This document shows, piece by piece, positions 14,938-24,556 of a DNA stretch of 63,999 bases (the first letter of the stretch is position 1; each line of letters opens with the position of its first letter). Source of the DNA: a virus. The stretch spans positions 1 through 63,999 of the IMG/VR virus record IMGVR_UViG_3300037882_001089; one strand, 5' to 3'. The position numbers and the translations under genes are program-made. The notes under the pieces were generated by a model. The model was not told the DNA's origin, ran no database searches, and saw only the letters and a program-made list of their open reading frames with translations.

Positions 14938-15083
14938 TTTACAAAGGCTATACAATAATCCCAAATAATACTGGTTATGTAGTTTATGATTTTTTTAGGG
15001 AAGATGATGAACTAATAAGTGGGAACGGAGAAACTATCGAAGATTGCAAAAAACAAATAGACGAAATTTTAGAAAACAATTAA
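14934..15083 (+). CDS. Hypothetical 49-residue protein
   Basis: Its ATG overlaps the TGA of rusA (ATGA at 14934-14937). The sequence (MIYKGYTIIPNNTGYVVYDF, ending DCKKQIDEILENN) has the Y-x-I/V beta-hairpin then helix layout common in small phage proteins. Function unknown. Confidence 0.5.
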   Translation: MIYKGYTIIPNNTGYVVYDFFREDDELISGNGETIEDCKKQIDEILENN

Positions 15084-15094
15084 AACTTAATATT

Positions 15095-15274
15095 ATGAAA
15101 AATTTAGAAAAATTCCTTGAATTTGCCTATCCAATATTTAAGTTATTATTAATGATGTTTTTAATGATAACAAATCAATGGACAATTACTTTAATTATGC
15201 TATTCTTATTTGTTTTAGCTACTTTTTGTACTGACTTAATAGTAAGAGCGATTAAAAACCCTAAAAACAAATAA
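15095..15274 (+). CDS. Small two-span membrane protein
   Basis: I start at the ATG at 15095, after the previous stop; an earlier in-frame ATG at 15044 lies inside the upstream gene. The 59 residues include two hydrophobic helices (FKLLLMMFLMI and WTITLIMLFLFVLATF) and a basic tail. Function unknown; early location argues against a holin. Confidence 0.5.
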   Translation: MKNLEKFLEFAYPIFKLLLMMFLMITNQWTITLIMLFLFVLATFCTDLIVRAIKNPKNK

Positions 15275-15276
15275 AT

Positions 15277-15483
15277 ATGAAAGCAATTGTAACTATCAGC
15301 AGAAAGAACTATGAAAACTACTTAACAATACATAATTTAACTCCCAAAGAAGCTAAATGGGTAGCTGTTTTAAGAGATGTAAAAGATACTGAGTTTTCCT
15401 CAGTAGAGTTTATTAGTGGATTTGAAAACGTAACAGATTTTGTAATATCTAAAATCAAAGTAAGAGATGAAGAGGAGCAATAA
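15277..15483 (+). CDS. Hypothetical small protein
   Basis: The 68 residues have an N-terminal beta strand (KAIVTISRK) and a charged C-terminal helix. It begins two bases after the membrane protein and overlaps the next gene by 17 bases. No family recognised. Confidence 0.5.
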   Translation: MKAIVTISRKNYENYLTIHNLTPKEAKWVAVLRDVKDTEFSSVEFISGFENVTDFVISKIKVRDEEEQ

Positions 15484-15853
15484 AATAGATGCCTTACTAC
15501 TTCAATTAAGTAGCGGACAAATGGAGAATGATAAAGTTAAGTTATTACATACTTTGAGTTTTGCGGACTTAACTTTAGCACAAATAGTTTCTATGGGTTG
15601 GAAAATCCAAACAGCATCAGGAAGATTAGCAGATTTAGAGGAAATGGGGTTAGTTAGAAAAACTTATAACCCCAATAGTAAATATTCTACTTACAGTTTC
15701 GTTAAAACTTCCGAAGAACAAAAAGAACTTCGGGAGGACATACAAAGAGAAAAACTACTAAAATACTTCTCTAAAGGATGTGAGTTAAATTACATCATTT
15801 TCAACGACAAAAATAACACTTGGGAATTTAATATGAGTTTAATTAAATTTTAG
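15467..15853 (+). CDS. Winged-helix-like protein
   Basis: In 128 residues, about 25-75 (KLLHTLSFADLTLAQIVSMG, then ASGRLADLEEMGLVRKTY) read as a winged helix with a wing ending in YSTYSFV. The C-terminal 40 residues are a charged helix plus strands. Probably DNA-binding; target unknown. Confidence 0.55.
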   Translation: MKRSNKIDALLLQLSSGQMENDKVKLLHTLSFADLTLAQIVSMGWKIQTASGRLADLEEMGLVRKTYNPNSKYSTYSFVKTSEEQKELREDIQREKLLKYFSKGCELNYIIFNDKNNTWEFNMSLIKF

Positions 15854-15856
15854 ATT

Positions 15857-16210
15857 ATGGATATAGATGATTTTTTCAATATTAAAGAAGAAAAATACGA
15901 ACCTACAAATATGTCTAAAGATGAATTTGTTGATAAAACAAGAAAACTTTTAAAACATCTTGATAGGCATTATACTGAAAATTGGCGTTCCCGCCCATTA
16001 AAAGAAGAAGAATTTCCAAACGAAAACATTTGTGATAAATGTACGGGTTGCGGAATTTTCAAATTAAAAAATGAAGAAGCGGAATGTACAAAAGATTACG
16101 AAGAAGGAGAGTGTTATCACAGATATTTTGATGCAGAAGAATTTGGATTAGAAGTTGAAACTTGTTTCGATGATATTTACGAACTTTTATTTGTAGATAA
16201 TGTTGAGTAA
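15857..16210 (+). CDS. Acidic protein with a Cys cluster
   Basis: The 117-residue acidic protein carries ICDKCTGCGIF (about 59-69), a C-x2-C-x2-C group, with two more cysteines further on, possibly a zinc site. Function unknown. Confidence 0.5.
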   Translation: MDIDDFFNIKEEKYEPTNMSKDEFVDKTRKLLKHLDRHYTENWRSRPLKEEEFPNENICDKCTGCGIFKLKNEEAECTKDYEEGECYHRYFDAEEFGLEVETCFDDIYELLFVDNVE

Positions 16211-16234
16211 TAAATCTCATAAAAACTAGTAACA

Positions 16235-16426
16235 ATGAAAAGAACAGCAATGGAGAAAATAACTCCAACAAAGGAACTAAAAGAGTACTATCAAAAAGTA
16301 ATAGACTTCTGTAAAACTAATAACGTGCCATTCAAAAAACTCCACCCAGTAGGCTTATCAGTAGATTTGAGGGATATTCCTAAAGATAAAGTAGAGGAAT
16401 GGATTAGTGTCGTTAGTAAAAACTAA
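16235..16426 (+). CDS. Hypothetical small protein, paralogue of the one at 16513
   Basis: The 63 residues contain LHPVGLSVDLRDIPKDKVEEW, which lines up with FLDGGIAIDIDDIPSEYKEEV of the gene at 16513. The two look like a tandem duplication. An ATG at 16250 is an alternative start. Function unknown. Confidence 0.45.
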   Translation: MKRTAMEKITPTKELKEYYQKVIDFCKTNNVPFKKLHPVGLSVDLRDIPKDKVEEWISVVSKN

Positions 16427-16430
16427 TCCT

Positions 16431-16505
16431 ATGAAAACTCCTTATTACTCTTATCGTTACGGTAAATGGTATCTTGTAGGATATATAACCGAAGAATCTA
16501 AATAA
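16431..16505 (+). CDS. Very small protein (24 residues)
   Basis: MKTPYYSYRYGKWYLVGYI is Tyr-rich, and the reading frame ends in TAA at 16503. It fills the gap between two paralogous genes, four bases after the first. Support is positional only. Confidence 0.35.
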   Translation: MKTPYYSYRYGKWYLVGYITEESK

Positions 16506-16512
16506 ACTAATT

Positions 16513-16659
16513 ATGAGCGAGAAACTAATAAACTACCTAAAACTACATTCAATACCGTTTGTATTTTTAGATGGAGGAATAGCAATTGATATAGATGACA
16601 TTCCAAGCGAATACAAAGAAGAAGTAAATAACCTTTTTAACGAAAAAAATAATGAGTAA
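16513..16659 (+). CDS. Hypothetical small protein, paralogue of the one at 16235
   Basis: The 48 residues share the motif (G-hydrophobic-D-hydrophobic-x-DIP, then a charged helix) with the gene at 16235. The end overlaps the start of the next gene by eight bases. Function unknown. Confidence 0.45.
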   Translation: MSEKLINYLKLHSIPFVFLDGGIAIDIDDIPSEYKEEVNNLFNEKNNE

Positions 16660-17191
16660 ATTATCAAAAAAGCAAAAAAACTTTCTCAAAACTATTGAGA
16701 ACAAAAAATATCGTAAAGAACAAAAGATTCAGTTTAAACTACAAAACGAATTTGATGGTTTTATGGAGCAACACCCAATGAACGGAGTTATGTACACGAT
16801 TAAACAATCCAACGAAAACTCACTAACAAAAGAAAAGCTAAATGAACTTACTAATCCCGAAAAAACTAAAAATTATGATAAAGTTTTAGAAAAAGTATTT
16901 TCAATGATTGATGCTTCAAAAGTAAACGAAATAGAGGTAGTTAGTCCTATTGACCTTTCAAAAAAAGTTAACGACCAAGAAAGAAATCAAAAACTATTTA
17001 ACTATATAAGCAATGAATTTGGAGTTTCATGTACAGATGATAACCTCCAAGAAATAGAAGATATAGTTAGAGAGATGTTTGAAAAAGATTACGAAGAAAT
17101 AGAGTTTTTAAAACAAAAACTTGCCTTTTATGAAAAAGTCCAATCCAATATGATACGTTTTTATAAAACAAGTACTAATTACAATAAATAG
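16652..17191 (+). CDS. Hypothetical helical protein, last gene of the early operon
   Basis: The 179-residue protein has a strongly basic N-terminus (KLSKKQKNFLKTIENKKYRK) and helices with coiled-coil character. It ends just before a strong terminator. No family recognised. Confidence 0.5.
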   Translation: MSKLSKKQKNFLKTIENKKYRKEQKIQFKLQNEFDGFMEQHPMNGVMYTIKQSNENSLTKEKLNELTNPEKTKNYDKVLEKVFSMIDASKVNEIEVVSPIDLSKKVNDQERNQKLFNYISNEFGVSCTDDNLQEIEDIVREMFEKDYEEIEFLKQKLAFYEKVQSNMIRFYKTSTNYNK

Positions 17192-17198
17192 TTTAATC

Positions 17199-17230
17199 AA
17201 AAAGCCTCGACTAATAATCGAGGCTTTTTT
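17199..17230. terminator. Bidirectional terminator between early and late regions
   Basis: The stem AAAGCCTCGA (17201-17210) pairs with TCGAGGCTTT across the loop CTAATAA. T-runs lie on both sides, so it can end the + strand early operon and the - strand operon whose last gene stops at 17231. Confidence 0.85.
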
Positions 17231-20200
17231 TTATTTCAAATCACTTTCCTTTATTCCAAATTCCTTTTTTTGGAGTTCAATAGTTTTCTTCATTTCCAAA
17301 ACTCCTTTACGAATCTCAGTAGTATCAACATCTTTGAAATCTAACTTACTCCCATCGGGGAAATAATAAGGAAGACCTTTTTTATTTTGCTCTATTAAGT
17401 ATTTAAAATCATTCATTTGGGTAATTAGAGTTTTGATAGCTTTAATTTTCCCTTCTCTTTCTTTTTCTTCAATAGGGGTTAAGCCTTTCTCCATTCTTTC
17501 CTTTTGCTTTTTCTCTACTTTCTTCAACGCTTCTTTTTCTTCGTCTTTTAGTTTTAGCGTTAAATCTCCTTTCCAATTATCATTTATAGCTTTAGCAGTT
17601 TTTATAAAACCTTTATCCATAAACGCTTGTCCAAATCCTTCGGGTTTAGAGTAATAAACTGGTTCACGACCTTGTAAACCTACGTTTAAATCATAAACAT
17701 CCCTTAACGCTCTCCAAGAAAAAGGAGCTGATAACGAGCTTCCTAATAATTTTCCTGATTCAGTAGAGAATTTTTCTCCATCTCCAATAGCTTTAACAGT
17801 TTTTAGAATGTTATCTTGATAATCTACTTTCATTCCAAATTGGTCAACAAAAAACTTACCTAAATCATCTTTTTCTGTCATTAAATAAGTAACAAATGTA
17901 GGTGTCATTTTTTTAATATACTTTTTAGCCCATTTGTTTTCTTCTTTTTCCGACCAAACTCTTAATTTATCAATAGCATCTTCTTCATCATCTCCATTAG
18001 TAGTTAATGCCATTGCTAATGTTCCACTAATCATTAATCCACTTAATGTTCTCATTGCGGAGGCTTGTGTGTTTCTTCTTCTGTATAAAGATTCTTTATA
18101 ATTATTTCTACCACTTACTGTTGATAAATCTAATTCATTTCCTTTACCTACCATTAAATTATAAACTAAATTTAAAGGGACTCCTACTTTTTCGGATTGA
18201 AGTACAACCCAATTTGAACCACCGCCTAAGAATGGAGCAATAATTCCTTTATAACCAGTACCTAAAATAATCCAAAATGAAGCCTTACCATATTGTTCTT
18301 CTTTTATCGCTTTTTCTGTTTCGTGGGAAATCATTGCATTTATTAGATTTACACCTTTTGTAACCATATTGTTAGCTTCGTGTCCAATACTTAATCCTGC
18401 GGATTTATATGAAGCGTCAAATGCTTGTTCTATTTGTTCCATAGTCATACGACCATCACTTGCTAAATTTTGTTTAACAAGTCCCATAGCAAATCTATGA
18501 ATAGCATCTTTGTTGTCTTTTAGTACTTTTTCTCCTTCTTGTTGGGAGTTTATTTCATCAATTATGCTTTTTGCAGTAACCAATGCTTTTTCAAAAATAT
18601 CCCCTGTTAATTGTTCGTTTAAATATTGTTGAGCTTCATCTTTTGTCATTCCGCCATTAGGGTTCTTCTCTAAAGGTAAAGTTAATGTATCAATAATATT
18701 TTCTATAAAAATGGAAGATGTTAAAGATGCTTTAGTTTGGCTATCTTGTGCCTCTAAAAAGGCACGTAATGTAACCACAGAAACTACTATATTAGCAATT
18801 TCGCTATCTACTTTACCATTAAGCCAATCCTCAAAACGAGTATGAGAAATTAAACTTGAACCAGTTTCCCCATAAAATAATCCCACTTGTTTTACAATAT
18901 CATTATAAACAGCATCTTTATCTTTTTGTATTTGTTTTCTTAATTCGGGAGTTACTTTCCCACTTGCTTGAATTTTTTGATAAAGCATTTGTAGTTTACC
19001 TGATGTGTAGTTTTCAAGCAATGTTGCAATTCCTCCTAACATCGCTTTTAAAGATAATCCTTGATAGTCTTTAAATAAACTAATTAATCTAAATCCTTTT
19101 CCTCCACTAATGGTACTTACTTCCGATATTAGTTTTTTAATGTTATGACTAATTTGTGAAGCCTGACTCTCCATCGCAACTTTTGACAAAGGTTTCCCAT
19201 TAGGGTCTTTGTAGTTATACAATTCCGATAATGCTCTTACAAGTTTTTCAAGTTTAACAAATGATTCTTGTTTTAAACTACTCAAACCAATTACTTTATT
19301 TAAAACTTCTGAATATTTACCTTCATTATTTTCAAATAATCCAAAATTATAAAGTTCGGCTAATGTTTTAGATTCAGCCTTTCTATATACTCTTTCTTTG
19401 ATTAATCCCTTTCTCTCTAACTCCTTAATCCCTTTTTCAATTACTGATGCGCTTAATTCCTTAAACTCCTCAATAATATCAGCAGTCATTGATTCTATTT
19501 CTTTATCCGAGTATTTACCTTGCTCTTTTAAAGTATCAATAATGGTTTGCTCAATTCCTTTTTTACCCGCTAATTTCTTCCAATCGAAGCGTTTTACTTT
19601 CTCTCCTTTATATGTTACTTCACGATAAAATCCTGCATCTATTAATGCTTGTTTTACAATTGATTTTACAGATGTATCAATAGGTTTTTCATCTGTAACA
19701 AATCCTTCTTTTTTAAAATGGTCTGTAATATCTTTTCTAAATTTAGATTCATTACTCCATTCTTTACCATAAAGTTCTTTTATTTTTTTTACTCCTTTAT
19801 CTAAAGCATCAGCAATATTTAATCCACCTTTGATAGCATTCTCAATTGTTGTAATTCCAGCATCGATAATTGCAATAGGAATACCCGAAGTAGCATCATA
19901 AGTATTACTTCTTAAAGTAGATTTTAATTTAGATAATGAGTTTAGTATTTTATCTGCTTTCTTTCTTCTTGTTTCAGATAATGATTTATAATAATTATCA
20001 ATTTCTTTTTGAACTCCCTCGTCAATTAGTTTCTGAATCTCCTTATCGCTTTTAATAAAACCATCACGAATATCATCTTCTTCATTCATTTTATCAATAG
20101 AAGTTTCTACAATCTTCTCAACTTCTGATTTAGCCTCTTGTTGTTTTGAAGTGTATAGGTCATTTCTATAAGTTTCAATATCAATTCCTAATCTAATAGC

Positions 20201-23200
20201 ATTATTTAACGCTCTTAATCTACCAGTTCTAATTGTCAATGAACCAATACGTAAGTTTTCTTGGGAACGTGCCGTAACAAATTCTTGCAGTTTCTTTTCG
20301 CCTACATTAGTCGGGTCATTCTTAACTCGAATATCCATTTCATTTTCTAAAGTAGCTAAAATTATCCCTTTTTCAAGTCCATTTAAATCAGACGCTTCAA
20401 TAAAATCTAATAACTCCTCTACATATTTATCACCAAATTTCTCTTTAGCATCATTAACAATATCTATTCCGTGTTGTCTTAGTAAATCATCTCCTTTTAC
20501 ATCATATTCTTGGGCGTTAGTAGGCGTACCATATTCTCTTTCGATAGTTTCCCCACTTAAATATTTATTAATTACCCCGCTTTCAGGAATAGCTTTTATT
20601 TTATCTCTTAATTTAGTAGATTGGCTATCTGAAATAGGTTTTTTCTTAACCACTTCTTCTTTTTTAGTTTCTTTTGGCTCTTCAAGAGTTTTAAAGTGTT
20701 TTTCCGCCACTTCTTTCTCTGTAAAGTCAAAATCATAGCCTTTCTTATTTAAGTGGCTTATAACTTGTCTAATCGCTTCTTGAACTTCAATTCCTGCTCC
20801 AATTAATTGTTTTGCGCTATTAGCTACAAAATCTATTAAATCATCTTGTGATAATCCTTGTTTTTTTGAGCCTTTTGTATGTTCAGGAGTTTTAGGCAAT
20901 AAGTCTTTTAAAGCATTTGCAAGTTCATCGATATTTACATTTACTGCTTGTTTTCTTTCGGCAACTCTTTCTTTTCTTGATTTTTCTGATGTTGTAATAG
21001 TTTGCTTATCATCAATTCTCTTTGAAATTTGCTCAGTTTCTTTGTTTCCATATTGTTGTTTTTCAAATTCTTTATAATCTTCGTAGTATTCTATTAGTTC
21101 ATTATCTGTCATTTGGTCAAAAAATCCAAATCCTGCATCTTTTCTGTTTTTTTGCTCAATTGCTTTTAATAAAAACTCATTGCTCGCATTAAGCCCAGTA
21201 AGAGAAGTGAATTTTTCTTTTAATGCAGTAATAGCATTGCTTTTCTTGATTTGTTCTTCTGTAAGATTATCTTTTGCTTTTGCTTTATAAGATTTTAGCC
21301 CATCGGGATTTTCAGATATAAAATCAGCAATGTCATTAGGGGTAATTTCAACGCCTCCAATTTCAGATAATTCTTGTGCTAAATCATCAATCTCTCTACC
21401 GCTTTCGTTATCAAAATATGATTTTGTCTTATTGGTTTTGTTGTTTTTATCTCCAAATCTATCAAATCCACTTTCTTTAATTGGAGATAGCCCATCTGCT
21501 ATTATTTGTTTTTTATAATCTACTTTCTCCTCGTCATTCATAGAAGAAACATCTTCTATCTCTGCATAATGGATTGCTTCTGCAATTTCGGCGGGGTTAT
21601 TAGATTTTTTGGCTACTTCATTTTCCCAATCTTGTTGCTCAAAATCAGGATTATCAATAGCTCTTTCCCCAATAGTCAAATCGGTGTTATCAGCGTGTTT
21701 TCTTAAAACTGCTCGCTCAGTAGGTTTAGAAACTACTTCGCCTTTAGAATTTGTAACTTCTAATCTACCATTCTTATTCTCAACATTAAACGCTTGCCCT
21801 TTCTCCGAAACTTTATATTTCTTTACTTCAACATCTGTTTTACCTTCTCCAATTGTAGCGGAGGGCTGTACTGCTTCAACTTGTTGTTGCTGTAAATCTG
21901 CGTTATCTCCAATTGAAACATCTCCATTAGGTACAATATCTCCTTTCTGTTTTGCTTCATCTCTTTTGGCTTTAATTTCAGAATTAATGTTGCTATATTT
22001 TTCAGCTATTACTTTATTCAAGATTTTTTCTTCTTCCGACATAGCACTTTCTATATCAGGATTAGAGTACAAATCTTTCTTAATTTTAACTAATTCATCA
22101 ACACTCTTTTCGTTATAATCATTTTCTAATTTTTGAATAGGTGTTATTTCCTTTTGTTCTGAATTTGTTGGTTCTTGTACTTCGGCTTTTGGTTCAACTT
22201 TTGATTTTGCTTCTGCATTTGCACTTTCAATTTCTGCATCTTTCTGTTGTTTTAAATAGATTTTATTAGCTCTTTCGGTTATTTGCTCGTTGTCAATTTT
22301 AATATTTTTAGTTCCATCAGGATTTAACTCTTGAATTAATTGATTTGAGGCTTCTCTCTTAATTTTGTCTTGCTCTTTTAACGGCAAAGATTCTACGGGA
22401 GAAGTATTCCCATTAATAATATTTGTGTTAGTATTTTGTAAATCTAAATACTCTGATTTTAATCCTTGTAATAATATCTTTTTAGAAGCATCATCTAATT
22501 CAGTATCATCTTTAATTTCAATAGATTCTCTTTGTAATTCAGATAATCTCTTACTGTTGTTGTAAACAATCTCTATTTGATTTAAGGGCATTTTGCCTAA
22601 TTTATCAATAGTTTTATTTATAATACTAGAACTTTCTTTTGTAGCTAAGTCTATTTGCTCTTTGACAACTTTTTTAGTAGTTTCAGATATATTTACATCT
22701 TCTAACTTATCTAAAAGAGCAGTTATTTTTTTAGCATTTGCGTCTAATTGTCTTGATTCAGCTTTATCAGAAAAACTCTTAACTGCTGATAAAGCAACAT
22801 GAGGCATTGCTCCAACACTTCCTATCATTCCAGTAAGTAAGGCGGTATCTTTTAATGTTTTTATACTGTTATCAAAATACCCAACATTTTCTTCTCCTTG
22901 AATATCTTTTTTAACTACATTTTGAACTACATTATTTATTAACTCGGTACTTACTTCTTTTTTAGTATCTCTTACAATATTTTTAGCAATAGATTCAGAA
23001 GTATTTTTTATAGCAGTTTCAGCTAATTCTTTTGAAGTAGCTTCTTTCATTGCTGATTTCCAAATATTAGCTGAACCTCTTAATGTTTTAATAGTAGGTA
23101 GTTCCGAAAATATCGCTTCTGATAGACCACTAACGAATGGAGCTAACGCCATTTGCTGAGGCGTGTAGTTAGTTTTGCCACTTTTGTTAGATTGTGTCAT

Positions 23201-24547
23201 CTCAGAATATTTACTCCCCGAAGCCTCCAATCCCAATGCACCAATCCCAATACCACCTGCGCCAATTTGAGCAAAAGTACCTGCCTGATTTGCCAACAAA
23301 TCTGTTGAATATTGAAAGAAATTTTTAAATGAAACATCTTCACTATCAGGTCTAAAATCTTCTTTCTTTTTTTGTAAAAACTCTCTTGCTTTTTGTATTC
23401 CTTCTTGTTTATACTCCTCTTTAGCTCCTAAATAAGTATTAGCAATATAATTAGCTCCTGAGTATAAATCTACTCCTGCATTTGCTAAAGATAAAGATGC
23501 TCTAGCTCCGAAGTTTTCTAAAGCATTATAATTTCTTTTAAAAGCATTAAATTCATCTTTTGCAGTTCCTAAATCAGTATTATCTTGTTTTGTAAATGCT
23601 TTATAATCTTCTTTTAAATATTTCCCTACTTTTTGAATTTCACTTTGAGCAAATAGTTTATCTTCTTGTGTGATATTTGGATTTTCTAAATCATCTTGTA
23701 ACTCTTGAAAGTACTTCTCATTTAGGCTAATTCTATTGGTAATATCTTTTTTCTTTTTTGATAAAGTTGTAAATCTATCTTCCGCATCAATTTTAAGTGC
23801 TGATTTAGTTTTAGAATCTACTGAACCTAAATAATCATTAATTTTTTGTTGCTTCTTTTCTAAATTAGTTTTATCTAAATAGATTTTGTCAGCCAAACTA
23901 TTAACATCCTCAGATTTAATATTTTTTACGCCTTGTTCTCTTAATTGTATTTTAGCTTGTTTTTTTTCATCGAATAAAGGGTCTTTCTCCAATATTAATT
24001 CTTTTGGAGTAGTTTGCTCATCTGTCATACTAAAAACAAATTCACTTGCTTTATTTACAACATCTTTCCCAATAGCTTTAACATTATTCCAAACTCCTTC
24101 TTGTTCTTTTTTAGACTTTAAATCATTTTCAGATTCAATTCTTTCTTGTTCATTTAGCTTAGTAGCTTCCCTCCACTTCATAACCTCTTGTCTTTGAAAC
24201 TCCTTACGCTTTGCTACATTTTCAGGTTTATTAATAGCCTCTTGTAGTGTTTTATTAATTTTAGGTAATGGTTGTTTAGGCGTAGTAGTTTTTACGCCAT
24301 CAGGAAACATTTTAAAGTCTTTGCTAATTTTCTCTACACCATCCGAAGAACCAACTTTTGTTCCCGAAACCGATTTTTGTTTTGGAGAAATAGGTTCGGA
24401 AGCATCTTTTTTTTTTACAGGAACTTCATTACCGAATTTAGCGGTAAAATCTCTTGCTAATAATTCAATTTCTTCATTACTACCTCCATTAGCTAATAAT
24501 TCTTTAATATTAGCGTCTAATTGTTCTCTTCTTTTAGGTTGTAACAT
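17231..24547 (-). CDS. Giant internal virion / large polyvalent protein (2438 residues)
   Basis: This is one seventh of the phage coding capacity and the last gene of its operon. The N-terminal third is charged and helical. Short hydrophobic Gly/Ala-rich stretches occur around residues 430-450 (AQIGAGGIGIGALGL) and in the last 400 residues (FWIILGTGYKGIIAPFL, SGLMISGTLAMAL). The centre is a long repetitive coiled-coil-like region. Such giant proteins in short-tailed phages are carried in the head and ejected with the DNA. I see no DxDGD-type RNA polymerase motif. The domain content needs profile searches; the ejection role is inferred. Confidence 0.7.
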   Translation of the reverse strand: MLQPKRREQLDANIKELLANGGSNEEIELLARDFTAKFGNEVPVKKKDASEPISPKQKSVSGTKVGSSDGVEKISKDFKMFPDGVKTTTPKQPLPKINKTLQEAINKPENVAKRKEFQRQEVMKWREATKLNEQERIESENDLKSKKEQEGVWNNVKAIGKDVVNKASEFVFSMTDEQTTPKELILEKDPLFDEKKQAKIQLREQGVKNIKSEDVNSLADKIYLDKTNLEKKQQKINDYLGSVDSKTKSALKIDAEDRFTTLSKKKKDITNRISLNEKYFQELQDDLENPNITQEDKLFAQSEIQKVGKYLKEDYKAFTKQDNTDLGTAKDEFNAFKRNYNALENFGARASLSLANAGVDLYSGANYIANTYLGAKEEYKQEGIQKAREFLQKKKEDFRPDSEDVSFKNFFQYSTDLLANQAGTFAQIGAGGIGIGALGLEASGSKYSEMTQSNKSGKTNYTPQQMALAPFVSGLSEAIFSELPTIKTLRGSANIWKSAMKEATSKELAETAIKNTSESIAKNIVRDTKKEVSTELINNVVQNVVKKDIQGEENVGYFDNSIKTLKDTALLTGMIGSVGAMPHVALSAVKSFSDKAESRQLDANAKKITALLDKLEDVNISETTKKVVKEQIDLATKESSSIINKTIDKLGKMPLNQIEIVYNNSKRLSELQRESIEIKDDTELDDASKKILLQGLKSEYLDLQNTNTNIINGNTSPVESLPLKEQDKIKREASNQLIQELNPDGTKNIKIDNEQITERANKIYLKQQKDAEIESANAEAKSKVEPKAEVQEPTNSEQKEITPIQKLENDYNEKSVDELVKIKKDLYSNPDIESAMSEEEKILNKVIAEKYSNINSEIKAKRDEAKQKGDIVPNGDVSIGDNADLQQQQVEAVQPSATIGEGKTDVEVKKYKVSEKGQAFNVENKNGRLEVTNSKGEVVSKPTERAVLRKHADNTDLTIGERAIDNPDFEQQDWENEVAKKSNNPAEIAEAIHYAEIEDVSSMNDEEKVDYKKQIIADGLSPIKESGFDRFGDKNNKTNKTKSYFDNESGREIDDLAQELSEIGGVEITPNDIADFISENPDGLKSYKAKAKDNLTEEQIKKSNAITALKEKFTSLTGLNASNEFLLKAIEQKNRKDAGFGFFDQMTDNELIEYYEDYKEFEKQQYGNKETEQISKRIDDKQTITTSEKSRKERVAERKQAVNVNIDELANALKDLLPKTPEHTKGSKKQGLSQDDLIDFVANSAKQLIGAGIEVQEAIRQVISHLNKKGYDFDFTEKEVAEKHFKTLEEPKETKKEEVVKKKPISDSQSTKLRDKIKAIPESGVINKYLSGETIEREYGTPTNAQEYDVKGDDLLRQHGIDIVNDAKEKFGDKYVEELLDFIEASDLNGLEKGIILATLENEMDIRVKNDPTNVGEKKLQEFVTARSQENLRIGSLTIRTGRLRALNNAIRLGIDIETYRNDLYTSKQQEAKSEVEKIVETSIDKMNEEDDIRDGFIKSDKEIQKLIDEGVQKEIDNYYKSLSETRRKKADKILNSLSKLKSTLRSNTYDATSGIPIAIIDAGITTIENAIKGGLNIADALDKGVKKIKELYGKEWSNESKFRKDITDHFKKEGFVTDEKPIDTSVKSIVKQALIDAGFYREVTYKGEKVKRFDWKKLAGKKGIEQTIIDTLKEQGKYSDKEIESMTADIIEEFKELSASVIEKGIKELERKGLIKERVYRKAESKTLAELYNFGLFENNEGKYSEVLNKVIGLSSLKQESFVKLEKLVRALSELYNYKDPNGKPLSKVAMESQASQISHNIKKLISEVSTISGGKGFRLISLFKDYQGLSLKAMLGGIATLLENYTSGKLQMLYQKIQASGKVTPELRKQIQKDKDAVYNDIVKQVGLFYGETGSSLISHTRFEDWLNGKVDSEIANIVVSVVTLRAFLEAQDSQTKASLTSSIFIENIIDTLTLPLEKNPNGGMTKDEAQQYLNEQLTGDIFEKALVTAKSIIDEINSQQEGEKVLKDNKDAIHRFAMGLVKQNLASDGRMTMEQIEQAFDASYKSAGLSIGHEANNMVTKGVNLINAMISHETEKAIKEEQYGKASFWIILGTGYKGIIAPFLGGGSNWVVLQSEKVGVPLNLVYNLMVGKGNELDLSTVSGRNNYKESLYRRRNTQASAMRTLSGLMISGTLAMALTTNGDDEEDAIDKLRVWSEKEENKWAKKYIKKMTPTFVTYLMTEKDDLGKFFVDQFGMKVDYQDNILKTVKAIGDGEKFSTESGKLLGSSLSAPFSWRALRDVYDLNVGLQGREPVYYSKPEGFGQAFMDKGFIKTAKAINDNWKGDLTLKLKDEEKEALKKVEKKQKERMEKGLTPIEEKEREGKIKAIKTLITQMNDFKYLIEQNKKGLPYYFPDGSKLDFKDVDTTEIRKGVLEMKKTIELQKKEFGIKESDLK

Positions 24548-24556
24548 ATATTTTTA

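Noticed and set aside
17231-24547. Virion RNA polymerase of the crAss/N4 type
   Set aside because: No DxDGD or other polymerase signature was found by eye; kept as a giant internal protein.
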